Notes: generated by a model from the sequence alone, not told the origin. Shown: positions 1 through 9,114, counted from the stretch's first letter. The stretch is DNA of 64,000 nucleotides from Vibrio penaeicida (GCF_002933855.1 NZ_BFAQ01000047.1:1-64000), one strand, 5' to 3'. Program-made: numbers and translations.

Positions 1-356
1 ATTTTAAAGAGCGTCAAAATTTAGGTTTTGAAACAAATATAAATACTTAAATAACAATGAGATATGGTTTTTTAAGAAGAAATGTAAAAATAAAAAAATG
101 ACCAATGTTTGAGCGGGAATATGCGGAGTGCTGTTTAGGAGTGGCCTGGGTTTTGGCGAGGTTTGCTGTGACTTTTTTAGAAATTTATTTGCTTTGAGGT
201 ATTTGATATAAAAAACATGATGTGCATCGCGTTGCTTTGTTCGTAGAAACGGAACTTTCCTTTTTTACACTTCGATTCCAATGCACAACAGGCTTAGCGT
301 GGAACCTGAAGTGCATATATATTTAAAATGATTCAAGCTTATTTTATTTATGAAAA
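1..356. other. AT-rich non-coding flank
   Basis: No credible coding region was found in either strand of this AT-rich stretch. It lies downstream of the minus-strand GIN-domain gene that ends at 357. No strong hairpin with a T-tract was recognised. Confidence 0.5.
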
Positions 357-1121
357 TTAGCTGCAACCTGATTTTGAAACGGCAGCCCCCATTGTTGTTG
401 ATATATTTTGTTCCGTATCTTGCCCTATGTTGAGCAAGGTGCCTGCTGCTTGTTCTCCGGATACATATTTAGCGCCACAGAGAAATGCGTTTACGCCCAT
501 TGCGGCATCCACGTTCGCTCGCTCTATTTTGAGATCGGATTCCTTTTCATTGAAATTTGCCCCCATTGAAAATTCGGCATCTAGATATTGGACTGTACCT
601 TCTATTTTCACATCTGCACCCATACCGGCGACAACATGAAGGTTTTTATCTGTGATCGCGCAGGGTTGAGCGTGAAGCTGGCTACCCATGATCGCTTGGA
701 TATCACTAATTGGCTTGTTGGTAATAACACTAATATCAAGATGTTTACTTGAAAATATACCGGGGTCTTCACCATCATTAGAAATGGAAAGTGTTCCGTT
801 AGATTGGTCAACATCCAGATCATCGAGTACATCTTTATGACCTTTAGCGATAACCATTGGAGCAGAGCCGCAAATCACAGACACGCTGACATCTTTAGCG
901 ACGGAGAGGGAATGAAAATCGTCGACTGGAAAAGCGCGCTCTTCGTCTGCCAGTGCAGAGTCGGCGACAATCAATGAAATGATAACAATGGTGAACAGTA
1001 ATGCATTTACTCCTTTATATGGAGAGAACATTTTTGTAGAAGAAAGCCCTTTGGTAGAAGAAAGCTCGTTGATAGAAGAAAGTAATTTGCGTAGAGAGAA
1101 CCTTTTAGACACTGAAGACAT
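357..1121 (-). CDS. GIN-domain (DUF2807-like) exported protein
   Basis: This gene encodes about 254 residues. A hydrophobic export segment (ALLFTIVIISLIVADSALA) is followed by a repetitive beta-rich region resembling the putative auto-transporter adhesin head GIN domain (DUF2807). Features seen are an FPVDDFHSLSV start, short alternating strands, and Gly-rich turns such as MGSQ, GMGADV, SMGAN, AAMGVN and TMGAA. Such domains occur in periplasmic or surface proteins, mostly of unknown role. I chose the ATG at 1121, which has GGAT about 8 nt upstream, over the one at 1133. The result is an unusual 40-residue pre-signal extension built of six-residue repeats encoded by a threefold 18-bp DNA repeat. 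A shorter start at 1031 would give a classical signal peptide but has no good ribosome binding site. The gene stands alone. Confidence 0.6.
   Translation of the reverse strand: MSSVSKRFSLRKLLSSINELSSTKGLSSTKMFSPYKGVNALLFTIVIISLIVADSALADEERAFPVDDFHSLSVAKDVSVSVICGSAPMVIAKGHKDVLDDLDVDQSNGTLSISNDGEDPGIFSSKHLDISVITNKPISDIQAIMGSQLHAQPCAITDKNLHVVAGMGADVKIEGTVQYLDAEFSMGANFNEKESDLKIERANVDAAMGVNAFLCGAKYVSGEQAAGTLLNIGQDTEQNISTTMGAAVSKSGCS
1036..1089. repeat. 18-bp tandem repeat, three copies
   Basis: Three consecutive 18-bp units start at 1036, 1054 and 1072. Each begins with GTAGAAGAAAG or ATAGAAGAAAG, and a decayed fourth unit follows at 1090. They lie in the N-terminal part of the GIN-domain gene and encode, on the minus strand, six-residue units such as KGLSST and NELSST. 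Copy-number change would keep the reading frame. Confidence 0.75.
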
Positions 1122-1267
1122 AATCAAATCCATTCAAATCAAATTAAAAAGCACACATAATTGAATATATCTATTTCAATATGTGTGCCAATTTTAACTT
1201 ATTGATTTTTATAGACTGAAATGATTAGGTAGGTGAAATAAACTAACTTAATTAGCTAATTTCGCCA

Positions 1268-1993
1268 TTATTTCCCAGCAAATTTGTATGTTAGACCCAG
1301 TTCAAAAGACCAACCAAAGCTACGTTGAACAATGGGACTATCATCATCGTGGCTTTCCATTCGAGCTTTACTGATGATTACCAGCTTCTTAGAAAAATCG
1401 TACAAGCCAATTACACCTGCTTGATACACATAGCTGCTTGAAGCGTCGTACTTCATCAAGCCTGAAGCGCTTGATTCTGACGCGCTTACACCATAAAGAT
1501 GCTGAGACAGTTTTCCGTCTCTCCAGTCCAGTTCTACATAAGGTGTTAACGTGAAGCGACGCATGGGGGTATCGAACGTTTTACCAAGATGAACCTGAAT
1601 CTCTTTTCCTCCGTGCACAGACATCACGTCTTGCAAGTAGGTGATCCTAGCGCCTGGTGTACCCAGTGTTATACCAAGCTCCAGGTTTCCATCTCGCTCA
1701 TCAATACCGTCTGGAATCGTGTCGAATGTGTTAGAAACTTGGGCAAAACGCCAATTTCCAGAAACGCCTACATACGGCAAGAGGTTGAAGTTTGCCAGGC
1801 TACCATCAATAAACCCGCGATTGCCGTAATAAAACAGATTGGGTGTGACACCAAACTGCGCTGAATCTTCTGTTGAATAGATCGACTGCCCAAACGTCCC
1901 GCTTGCGCCAATAATTCCATATTCCTCAACTGGTTCCATTGAAAGTGCTGAACCAGATACCAATGCTAATGAGAGTGCGACAATATTTTTCAT
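1268..1993 (-). CDS. MipA/OmpV family outer-membrane protein
   Basis: The product is 241 residues with a signal peptide (MKNIVALSLALVSGSALS). Amphipathic strands follow, with features of the MipA/OmpV family: LFYYGNRGFIDG near residue 53, LPYVGVSGNWRF near 72, a TLTPYVELDWRDGKLSQHLYGV segment spanning about 148-170, and the C-terminal SFGWSFELGLTYKFAGK. The family forms outer-membrane barrels. Members interact with peptidoglycan machinery (MipA) or serve as immunogenic OmpV proteins, some with porin-like roles. The size matches the family. The gene is transcribed alone, away from the operon starting at 2278. No dedicated regulator is adjacent. Confidence 0.85.
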   Translation of the reverse strand: MKNIVALSLALVSGSALSMEPVEEYGIIGASGTFGQSIYSTEDSAQFGVTPNLFYYGNRGFIDGSLANFNLLPYVGVSGNWRFAQVSNTFDTIPDGIDERDGNLELGITLGTPGARITYLQDVMSVHGGKEIQVHLGKTFDTPMRRFTLTPYVELDWRDGKLSQHLYGVSASESSASGLMKYDASSSYVYQAGVIGLYDFSKKLVIISKARMESHDDDSPIVQRSFGWSFELGLTYKFAGK

Positions 1994-2100
1994 AATTTAC
2001 ATCCATGACCTTTTAATAGGCATATAGAACCGTTCTTTGCCCATTTTCTTTCACAAGCGGCAAATAAATAGTGTGTCCAAGTAATGTTAAGCAAAAAAAA

Positions 2101-2159
2101 TGCCTAGATTTCTAAAGTTTAACCGAGAAAGATCAACAGACCTTAAAAATCTAGGGGCA
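2101..2159. repeat. Imperfect inverted repeat upstream of ABC operon
   Basis: TGCCTAGATTT at 2101-2111 is mirrored by AAATCTAGGGGCA at 2147-2159, with a 2-nt bulge and a 35-nt loop. It lies in the intergenic region between the divergent mipA-like gene and the ABC/two-component operon. It could be a regulator site or a transcript hairpin. Confidence 0.4.
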
Positions 2160-2199
2160 GTTTGAGTATAGGCAGAAAAACCATTCACTCCTCATATCG

Positions 2200-2230
2200 A
2201 CCGTTTGTCGCATTCAACAGAAACGATTGC
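2200..2230 (+). promoter_or_regulatory. Candidate LytTR-type direct repeat
   Basis: ACCGTTTGT at 2200-2208 fits the published LytTR half-site pattern [TA][AC][CA]GTTN[AG][TG]. A weaker copy, AACGATTGC at 2222-2230, lies 22 bp downstream, so the gap is 13 bp as expected for LytTR dimers. It sits about 50-80 bp before the start of an operon that itself encodes a LytTR regulator, which suggests autoregulation. This is inferred from pattern only. Confidence 0.4.
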
Positions 2231-2277
2231 CCGAGAGCATTACAGTAACCTCGTCAACTACAGAATGGATATCGGTT

Positions 2278-2922
2278 ATGAAAGTCTTAAAAAATGCACT
2301 CGTTATGTCGTCACTTCTTATTGCTGGAATGTCACAAGTTATCGCTAATCCATCCAATGAGTTAATTAACGAATACAATCAAGCCGCGCAAGGTGATACA
2401 GACAAAGTAGAACTTGTTTATAAGCGGTTAAATCAATTGATCCAAAGTGAAGGTGCAAAACCTTTAAGCCTTGTTTACTTAGGCAGTACACAAACCTTGC
2501 AGGGGCGTGATGCGTGGATGCCTTGGAACAAAATGAAATATGTCGAGCAAGGATTGGTAACGATAGATAAAGGATTGAATTTAATCGCTTCGCAATCTAT
2601 CCCGTTAGCATCCCAGCAAGTAGTACAAGGCTTGCCGGATACCTATTTGGCTCGTGCACTGTCTGCGGCAACCTATAGCCAACTTCCCGATATGTTTAAT
2701 CACTTCGATCGTGGCTACGACTTGTTTATTGATTTACTGGATGAACCTCAATTTCAGCAAGCACCGTTTGAAGCCACTTCTTGGGTATATATGTTCGCCA
2801 TTGAAACCGCCATTCGCGCCCAAGATATCGACCGCGCCAATGCATGGTTGGCGCTGATGAAAGAGAAAAATGCTTCTCACCCAGAAACCCAAAAAGCCGA
2901 ATCTCTGTTAGAGAAAGTGTAA
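2278..2922 (+). CDS. Periplasmic helical-repeat protein of ABC operon
   Basis: The product is 214 residues, starting with a clear signal peptide (MKVLKNALVMSSLLIAGMSQVIA). The mature part is largely helical and TPR-like: phrases such as LSLVYLGSTQTLQGRDAW and TYLARALSAA suggest a repeat solenoid. I start it at the ATG at 2278 because the upstream TTG (2227) would bury the signal peptide. It is the first gene of a seven-gene operon, 9 nt before the ABC ATPase. It probably acts in the periplasm as an accessory of that transporter. No specific family name is recognised with confidence. Confidence 0.6.
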   Translation: MKVLKNALVMSSLLIAGMSQVIANPSNELINEYNQAAQGDTDKVELVYKRLNQLIQSEGAKPLSLVYLGSTQTLQGRDAWMPWNKMKYVEQGLVTIDKGLNLIASQSIPLASQQVVQGLPDTYLARALSAATYSQLPDMFNHFDRGYDLFIDLLDEPQFQQAPFEATSWVYMFAIETAIRAQDIDRANAWLALMKEKNASHPETQKAESLLEKV

Positions 2923-2931
2923 GGGGGGAAT

Positions 2932-3615
2932 ATGATTCGATTCAATCATATAAAGAAGAACTACCAACTTGGAATGATTGATGTTCCGGCGTTGAAAGGT
3001 GCAACGGGCAACATTAACAAAGGTGAAATGCTCGCGCTTTGTGGCCCTTCTGGTTCAGGGAAAAGCACACTGCTTAATATTTTAGGATTGCTCGATACCG
3101 ATTACTCCGGCGAGATCGAATTTGGTGGTGAACCGTTGCCAAAAGCGATGCAAGAAGCCGCACGTATTCGACGTTTTGAAATGGGGTTCATTTTCCAGCG
3201 TTTTAACTTGGTACCCGTTATGACCGCATTGGAAAACGTCATGTACCCATTAAGGCTGGTGGGCTACTCCAAGCACGAACAAAATGAATTGGCAGCGAGT
3301 ATGTTAGAAAAAGTAGGGTTGGCTGAGTTCATTCATCATAGACCCGATCATTTGTCTGGAGGGCAACAACAGCGTGTAGCGATTGCCCGTGCACTTGTGA
3401 ACAAACCCAAACTCGTTATCGCGGATGAACCAACCGCCAGTTTAGACAGCGAAAGTGCCACGTTAGTGATCGACATCATGAAGTCTTTAGGTCAGGAATT
3501 CGGCACCACCTTTGTTATTGCGACGCACGATCAAAGAATGGCGGATCGCTGCGACAGGGTTATTGCACTGTTTGATGGAAACATCGAGGAGGAGGCACTT
3601 AAATGGGTAAGTTAA
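2932..3615 (+). CDS. ABC transporter ATP-binding protein, LolD/MacB type
   Basis: This 227-residue ATPase carries every ABC landmark: Walker A GPSGSGKST at 38-46, a Q-loop in FIFQRFNL, the signature LSGGQQQR, Walker B LVIADEPTASLD, and the switch histidine in IATHD. The overall sequence is of the LolD/MacB/FtsE-like class (COG1136), which powers mechanotransmission permeases rather than classical import. Its stop overlaps the start of the permease gene by 13 bp, so the two are co-translated. It should sit on the cytoplasmic face of the inner membrane and drive the following FtsX-type permease. Confidence 0.92.
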   Translation: MIRFNHIKKNYQLGMIDVPALKGATGNINKGEMLALCGPSGSGKSTLLNILGLLDTDYSGEIEFGGEPLPKAMQEAARIRRFEMGFIFQRFNLVPVMTALENVMYPLRLVGYSKHEQNELAASMLEKVGLAEFIHHRPDHLSGGQQQRVAIARALVNKPKLVIADEPTASLDSESATLVIDIMKSLGQEFGTTFVIATHDQRMADRCDRVIALFDGNIEEEALKWVS

Positions 3616-4886
3616 TCACATCCCTTTCAGCATGGAGTGTATTTGAAGGGCTCCGTCATGCGATTTTAAACCTTCGTCGTAATGGTCGTCGTAGCGCGCT
3701 CTCTGTTTTTATTGTTGCTATTGCTGTTTTTGCCATGGTAAGTGCAGGTGGTTTCGGTCTCTTTACTTATCAATCGCTTAAAGAGTCAACTGCAAGGGAC
3801 ACTGGGCATTTAACACTAAGTCTGCCAGGCTATTTTGAAGAAGATGAAGAGATGCCGCTCTCCAATGGGCTATCAAATACTCAGGCGCTTGTCGGAAAGA
3901 TAATGTCTTTGGATGACGTGCGTTCGGTGCAACCGCGAATTTACTTTACTGGTTTGATTTCCAATGGAAACAAATCAACCATCTTTGTTGGCAATGGTGT
4001 CAATGAGAAAGAGTTCGACCTAAAAGGACCTTTTCTCAATGTTCGACAGGGGAGAACGCTGTCTAGCCCCCAATCTAGTCGCTATAACCCTGAAGAACCT
4101 CAAATAATGCTGGCTTATGAATTGGCACGAAACCTAAAAGTAGAAGTTGGCGACTGGGTAACTCTTCTTGCTACCACAAGTGATGGTGCGCTTAATGCTC
4201 TGGATTTTATGGTTCGCGGTATTTACTCAACAGGTATACCAGAATTAGACAAGCGTCAGCTGTATCTTCATATCAATTCTGCTCAAGAGCTTTTGGTGTC
4301 TGAAAAGATAAGCACTTTATCGGTTTTTCTGTTTGAAACAGAGCAAACCTCATCGGTGCAAGTACAGGTGCAATCCTTGATAGATAACACGTCTTCCGAG
4401 CAAGCCTACCAATTGACTCCTTGGCAAGAACGCGCTTTTTTCTACAAGAAAGTCAAAGACCTGTACGATCGTATATTTGGCATCATGGGATTGGTGATGG
4501 GTTTAGTTGTCTTCGTGTCTCTGTTCAACACCATGACGATGTCGGTGACTGAAAGAACACGTGAAATCGGCACGTTATCCGCTCTTGGGACGTATTCTAG
4601 CGAAATTATCTCTGGCTTCATAAAAGAAGCTGGGCTGTTGGCACTCTTTGGAAGCATTTTAGGGGTGATTGGCAGTATTGGTATTTGGCTATTGTTGCTT
4701 GTTGTCGACATCGATATGCCGCCACCTCCCGGTCATAGTGAAGGTTATCCGCTTCAAATCAATTTCTCCCCAGAACTTGCGGCGTATTCGACACTCGGTG
4801 TCATGATCATTTGCATCATTGCCGCTTATCTTTCTGCTCGTAAGGGCGCAAACAAACCTATTACAGAGGCTTTGGCATATGTTTAA
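3603..4886 (+). CDS. ABC transporter permease, FtsX/MacB/LolCE type
   Basis: The 427-residue protein has the type VII ABC architecture. There is one N-terminal membrane helix (ALSVFIVAIAVFAMVSAGGF), a periplasmic domain of roughly 220 residues (about 60-290), and three C-terminal helices. These include GIMGLVMGLVVFVSLFNTMTM, followed by the coupling-helix motif SVTERTREIGTLSALG typical of FtsX domains. Such permeases extract or push substrates at the periplasmic face, as in lipoprotein release or MacB-like extrusion. It overlaps the ATPase gene upstream and the LolA-like gene downstream (8 bp). The coupling to a LolA-like carrier suggests an envelope lipid or lipoprotein substrate. Confidence 0.88.
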   Translation: MGKLITSLSAWSVFEGLRHAILNLRRNGRRSALSVFIVAIAVFAMVSAGGFGLFTYQSLKESTARDTGHLTLSLPGYFEEDEEMPLSNGLSNTQALVGKIMSLDDVRSVQPRIYFTGLISNGNKSTIFVGNGVNEKEFDLKGPFLNVRQGRTLSSPQSSRYNPEEPQIMLAYELARNLKVEVGDWVTLLATTSDGALNALDFMVRGIYSTGIPELDKRQLYLHINSAQELLVSEKISTLSVFLFETEQTSSVQVQVQSLIDNTSSEQAYQLTPWQERAFFYKKVKDLYDRIFGIMGLVMGLVVFVSLFNTMTMSVTERTREIGTLSALGTYSSEIISGFIKEAGLLALFGSILGVIGSIGIWLLLLVVDIDMPPPPGHSEGYPLQINFSPELAAYSTLGVMIICIIAAYLSARKGANKPITEALAYV

Positions 4887-5673
4887 GTTTATTTCCAGAA
4901 TTGTATTGCTTGGCATGATGAGTGGGGCTGGGTTGGTGCTAACGACTGGTCAAGTACATGCAACTTCCGACGTGGCAACGCTTGACGTAAATGCAATGCT
5001 CAAAAAAGCGGATGAATATCGAATGGAGGAAGCGTCGTCCAAAGTCGTGTCTGTTGTTCATCTTTTCAAAAATAATGAAAGGGAAAAAACGCATCAATAC
5101 CACGTATACACGCGTCCTCAAAGACAGTCTCTTGTGATTTTTAAATCCAAGGTAGAAGCGGGACAAAAAATGCTAATGCTGGAAGATAACTACTGGTTAG
5201 TGATGCCAAAGAGTCGCCGCCCTATTCGAATTACGCCTATGCAAAAGCTACTTGGAGAAGCATCTGTTGGTGATATTTCAACCCTGACATGGAGTGATGA
5301 CTATCAAGGAGTATTTGAAAAAGTTGAAAGCTTGATCAAACCAGATGGCACTGCAGTAGAGAGTAATAAGTTGTTTTTGACCGCAAAAACCAAAGGGGCG
5401 AGTTACCATACTATCGAGCTTTGGCTTGCACCTGAAACAGACTTTCCAATTAAAGCCAACTTGATTTTGAAATCTGGAAAGGTTGCGAAAGAGGCTTGGT
5501 TTACTAAGGGCGAACGCAATGGTTTGGGAGCGGTTGTAGCCATGACCTTACTGGATAAGATTCAGCCAAACAAAAAAACACGGATAGAATACAAAGAAAT
5601 CTCACCGTTTGAGCTGGAAGAAAAATATTATAATCCATCGTATTTAGTGCGAAATAGTGTGTCGGAGTTGTAA
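4879..5673 (+). CDS. LolA-like outer-membrane lipoprotein-sorting protein
   Basis: The product is 264 residues, beginning MFKFISRIVLLGMMSGAG with a signal peptide ending near VHA. The body resembles COG2834/LolA-like carriers (PF17131-type): MLKKADEYRMEEASSKVVSV near the N terminus, then YWLVMPKSRRPIRITPMQ, LLGEASVGDISTLTW and the C-terminal KTRIEYKEISPFELEEKYYNPSYL. Family members fold as an open half-barrel that shields lipid chains. The ATG at 4879 overlaps the permease stop; the longer frame from 4819 would start inside the permease and hide the signal peptide. It is likely the periplasmic partner that receives substrate from the upstream ABC complex. Confidence 0.8.
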   Translation: MFKFISRIVLLGMMSGAGLVLTTGQVHATSDVATLDVNAMLKKADEYRMEEASSKVVSVVHLFKNNEREKTHQYHVYTRPQRQSLVIFKSKVEAGQKMLMLEDNYWLVMPKSRRPIRITPMQKLLGEASVGDISTLTWSDDYQGVFEKVESLIKPDGTAVESNKLFLTAKTKGASYHTIELWLAPETDFPIKANLILKSGKVAKEAWFTKGERNGLGAVVAMTLLDKIQPNKKTRIEYKEISPFELEEKYYNPSYLVRNSVSEL

Positions 5674-5674
5674 C

Positions 5675-6946
5675 GTGACTCGTTTAAATCTCGTCTCGAT
5701 CGCTTTTTTGCTATCCAGTTCTTTGAACGCGTCCGAGCTTGGTGCAAATTGGGATTGGACTGTGAGTGCGGGCTCCATTTCGCCAAGATCAAACTCTCCA
5801 CTTTTTTCAAGCGGTGCGGTTAAAGAACAAAGCGTAGATGCCTTACTGGAATTGGAATTAAGTGGATTTTCAGTATCAGGGACATTTGCTTTACTAGCTA
5901 ACGACCTCTATCAATCACAAAACGATGTAAACAATGAAAATCAAATCATTGTGCGTGAGCTTTTTTGGCAAGGAGAGTTAGAGCTAGGCAGTGAATATTG
6001 GGATTTTACAATAGGAAAAATTCGCCAAGATTACGGTGTGGCCTATGGCTACCGTCCATTAGATGTATTTCAACCTTATCGACGGAATCCTATTGGTATT
6101 CAAGTAGAGGAAGGTGTTGGACTATTGAGTCTTTCTCATTATGGTGCGAAAGGAGAATGGACACTTCTTGCAACCACTTCCTCGATGACTCAGCAAGAAG
6201 GCAGCGAGTTACAAGAAGCGTCAGAGCAAAATGGTCTAGGGCTTCGATATTACGGTTTGGAAGGCGATAGCGAATATCAGTTACTCGCTTATTATGACAA
6301 TGTGCGCCAAGGTCTGGTTGGTGCCAGTTGGGTGACAGTTTTTGGGCATGAATGGGAGTGGCATTCTTCAGCAGTTATTCAACGTAAACACATAACGTAC
6401 GTACAACCAGAGACACACTTTTCACCGGTAGAAATTGGAAAGGAAGGCAGTGCTTATCAAGCGATAACAGGCGTGACCTGGAGTAGTTATTCAGGTCATA
6501 GCGTGATTGCAGAGTATTGGTTTGACAACCGAGCATGGAGTGATGGTGAATGGAGAAATGCCTTCGAAAGCGCCACCTCTTTGCGAAACGACTATCTCCA
6601 AGATGGGTTAGCCAATTCCTATGCTTTTGGGCTTTCGGGTGCAAACTTAGTCCGACATAACATGATGCTTCACTGGACATTGGATACTCAGAACTGGCAG
6701 GGCTCAAATTGGGAAAGTGCTCCCTCATGGTTTGAAAAGGTCACACCTACCGTCGATGTCATTGTTGCACCGGAAGACGGAGGAGTAATAGCCACACCTA
6801 GAATTGGAATGGAGTGGTATGACGATGGTAATGCTCGTTTTGAGACGGAGCTTGCCGCACATTTTTATGGTGGAAAATCAGGCTCAGTCTATAAAAATCT
6901 ACAAACTAGCCGTATGATTTTGTTAAATTTTAAGGGAAAATTTTAA
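5675..6946 (+). CDS. Outer-membrane beta-barrel protein of the ABC operon
   Basis: The 423-residue product has a signal peptide ending near LNASELG and alternating amphipathic strands, and it ends in phenylalanine (ILLNFKGKF), the usual BAM recognition signal. I use the GTG at 5675, which has GGAG 7 nt upstream and follows directly after the LolA-like stop. A GTG at 5657 would overlap that gene. The sequence (for example WDFTIGKIRQDYGVAYGYRP and the barrel-like GLGLRYYGLEGDSEYQLLAYY) resembles uncharacterised barrels found beside LolA-like and FtsX genes. It is probably the outer-membrane end of the same export route. The specific family is not identified. Confidence 0.7.
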   Translation: MTRLNLVSIAFLLSSSLNASELGANWDWTVSAGSISPRSNSPLFSSGAVKEQSVDALLELELSGFSVSGTFALLANDLYQSQNDVNNENQIIVRELFWQGELELGSEYWDFTIGKIRQDYGVAYGYRPLDVFQPYRRNPIGIQVEEGVGLLSLSHYGAKGEWTLLATTSSMTQQEGSELQEASEQNGLGLRYYGLEGDSEYQLLAYYDNVRQGLVGASWVTVFGHEWEWHSSAVIQRKHITYVQPETHFSPVEIGKEGSAYQAITGVTWSSYSGHSVIAEYWFDNRAWSDGEWRNAFESATSLRNDYLQDGLANSYAFGLSGANLVRHNMMLHWTLDTQNWQGSNWESAPSWFEKVTPTVDVIVAPEDGGVIATPRIGMEWYDDGNARFETELAAHFYGGKSGSVYKNLQTSRMILLNFKGKF

Positions 6947-7998
6947 TGGTTACAGAATTTGGTGTGCTCCGAAATGAGTGGGTTAAGAGCATCACTTTTA
7001 CGTCGCTATTTTGTGTGATGATCGCGATGGTAACATCCTATGTTTGGGAAGCACCTTATTACAAACATTTACTGATAAGTTTTGGATATGGTTACAGCGC
7101 AATACTTGGTGAAAGAATAATCACTTTACTCGCGCCAGAACTTTCACCTAGGATCGTGAATGTTTTGTCGTTAATACTGTCCGTGCTTGGTGGAAGCGTC
7201 AATGCACACTATTGGGTCAGTGAATATTCAAATTTTTCCACTTATGAAGACATGAAACCCATTGTCATATTGGGTTTTATTTTCAGCGCATTTTGTTTCT
7301 ATTATTTCTACTCCTACGAGCAAAATATTCAAGCTAAACATGAGCTTGAAAAAGCTCGAAGAATTCAGGCTGATCAAGAGAAAGCACTTGTGTTAGGAGA
7401 GCTCAAGCAGCTTCAAAGCCAAATTGAGCCACACTTCCTATTCAACACGCTAGCAAACATCAACGTATTGATTGAGAGCGATCCTGAGCGTGCAAGAGAA
7501 ATGCTTTCTCGTTTAACCGATTTGCTTCGTGCTACATTGCGAAAGAATCGAACGCAGTTCGTACCGCTAGAGCATGAACTGGATTTGCTTTCTGCTTATC
7601 TAGGCATTCAGCAGATTAGGCTGGGTGAACTTATGAGTTACAATGTCACAAAAGACGAGTATGCTGAAGCGTTGATGGTGCCCCCATTTTTATTACAGCC
7701 ATTGGTTGAGAACGCCGTTGTGCACGGGTTGGAACCCAGCATGAACCGCGGGCATATTAATGTGAGTGTTACACAAAGCCAGTTTGATATTATTTTTGAA
7801 GTCAGTGATAACGGAGTAGGGTTAGTGAGTAATAACGCATCGGGTGGGCATGGGATTGGATTGCAAAACATTCGTGCTCGTTTGAAAACCTTGTTTAGCG
7901 ATGATGCGAAACTCGCCGTTATACAGAACGATAGTCGCGGTGTAACCTCTCGAATCACTATCAATAAGCTGGCACTCCAAGTGCTCCTTAAATCGTAG
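6946..7998 (+). CDS. LytS/YehU-type sensor histidine kinase
   Basis: This 350-residue kinase has an N-terminal membrane region with about four hydrophobic segments in residues 12-125. A short coiled stretch (HELEKARRIQADQEKAL) follows, then a His_kinase domain (PF06580) with phospho-acceptor motif IEPHFLFNTLANINVL. The HATPase region contains LQPLVENAVVHGLEP, DNGVGL and HGIGLQNIRARL. It has no large periplasmic domain, so the signal is probably membrane-associated. Its ATG overlaps the barrel gene stop by one base. The partner is the LytTR regulator immediately downstream. Fusing this pair to a transport operon suggests that it senses envelope stress or the transported substrate. Confidence 0.9.
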   Translation: MVTEFGVLRNEWVKSITFTSLFCVMIAMVTSYVWEAPYYKHLLISFGYGYSAILGERIITLLAPELSPRIVNVLSLILSVLGGSVNAHYWVSEYSNFSTYEDMKPIVILGFIFSAFCFYYFYSYEQNIQAKHELEKARRIQADQEKALVLGELKQLQSQIEPHFLFNTLANINVLIESDPERAREMLSRLTDLLRATLRKNRTQFVPLEHELDLLSAYLGIQQIRLGELMSYNVTKDEYAEALMVPPFLLQPLVENAVVHGLEPSMNRGHINVSVTQSQFDIIFEVSDNGVGLVSNNASGGHGIGLQNIRARLKTLFSDDAKLAVIQNDSRGVTSRITINKLALQVLLKS

Positions 7999-8017
7999 TT
8001 TGGTGTTAGGACATAGA

Positions 8018-8800
8018 ATGGTAAAACAAGTGAAAGCTTTAATTGCAGATGATGAGCCTCTGTTACTTCATCATATGCAAAAAATGTTGTCCGAAGTGTG
8101 GTTAGAGCTCGATGTCGTCGCGAAAGTCCAAGATGGAAAGAGTGCCCTTGAGGCCATACTGGAACACGATCCAGATGTGGTTTTCTTGGATATCAGAATG
8201 CCCGAGCTTGATGGGATATCGCTGGCAACCAAATTGAATAAACTGCAACGACCTCCTCTTATAGTATTTACCACCGCTTACGATGAATATGCCGTTAAGG
8301 CGTTTGATTTAAGTGCTTCAGATTATTTATTAAAACCCTTAAATGAAGAGCGATTACTCAAAGCCTGCCAAAAAGTGCAAGCAAAACTTGAGGAAAGCCA
8401 GCCTTCACAACCCGATTTACAATCCTTGTTTGAACAACTCAAAGGACAATCCAGTACCACACAGAGTTATCTTCATTGGATAAAAGCATCACTAGGAGAT
8501 GAGATCCACCTCGTATCTATTGATGATGTTGCTTACTTTAAGTCGGAAGACAAATACGTTTCTGTATATTGTAAGAAGGAAGGTGATGCGTTTGATGAAT
8601 ATGTCATTCGGATGTCGCTCAAGGAGCTGCTCGAGCAATTGGATCCTAATCGGTTTTGGCAAATACACCGTTCCACAATCATTTCAGTTTCAGCGATAGA
8701 TAAAGTGAAGAAAGATATGGCTGGGAGAATGTTTGCCAGAATTGGTCGTTGTGAACTTCCTATAAGTCGAGCATCTCAGCACTTGTTTAAGGGAATGTAA
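8018..8800 (+). CDS. LytTR-family response regulator
   Basis: The 260-residue product has a CheY-like receiver with acidic pocket DDE at 11-13, phospho-acceptor Asp58 in FLDIRMPELDG, and the conserved Lys in LLKPL. A C-terminal LytTR DNA-binding domain contains YFKSEDKYVSVY and FWQIHRSTIISVSAI. The ATG at 8018 is chosen because AGG lies 7 nt upstream; the TTG at 8000 is less likely. It is the last gene of the operon and should be phosphorylated by the upstream kinase. LytTR-like direct repeats before the operon (2200-2230) and before the next pump genes (9145-9175) are plausible targets. Confidence 0.92.
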   Translation: MVKQVKALIADDEPLLLHHMQKMLSEVWLELDVVAKVQDGKSALEAILEHDPDVVFLDIRMPELDGISLATKLNKLQRPPLIVFTTAYDEYAVKAFDLSASDYLLKPLNEERLLKACQKVQAKLEESQPSQPDLQSLFEQLKGQSSTTQSYLHWIKASLGDEIHLVSIDDVAYFKSEDKYVSVYCKKEGDAFDEYVIRMSLKELLEQLDPNRFWQIHRSTIISVSAIDKVKKDMAGRMFARIGRCELPISRASQHLFKGM

Positions 8801-9114
8801 ACTTTTCTCTATATACAGCCGAGCCTGTAGTGGCAGACTTTAAGGCAAACAGAAATTGCGTCAACACTGCAATGTTCCCTCTATCCGATCTCTTTCCAGA
8901 TGCATTAGTGGAGTAACACTTTAACCTGCGTGTTATTCCCTACGTAAATCTTCTATCTTTACACATTAATATTTTAAATTGTTTTACATAATACCATTGT
9001 TTGGTTGGCATTAGTAATCATTGGTTTGCGATGGTTTTATTTTGCAATAATTTGACACACTATTACGTGAAATATTTGAAGCAATCTAACAAAATAAGTT
9101 GTCATCATAGAGTG

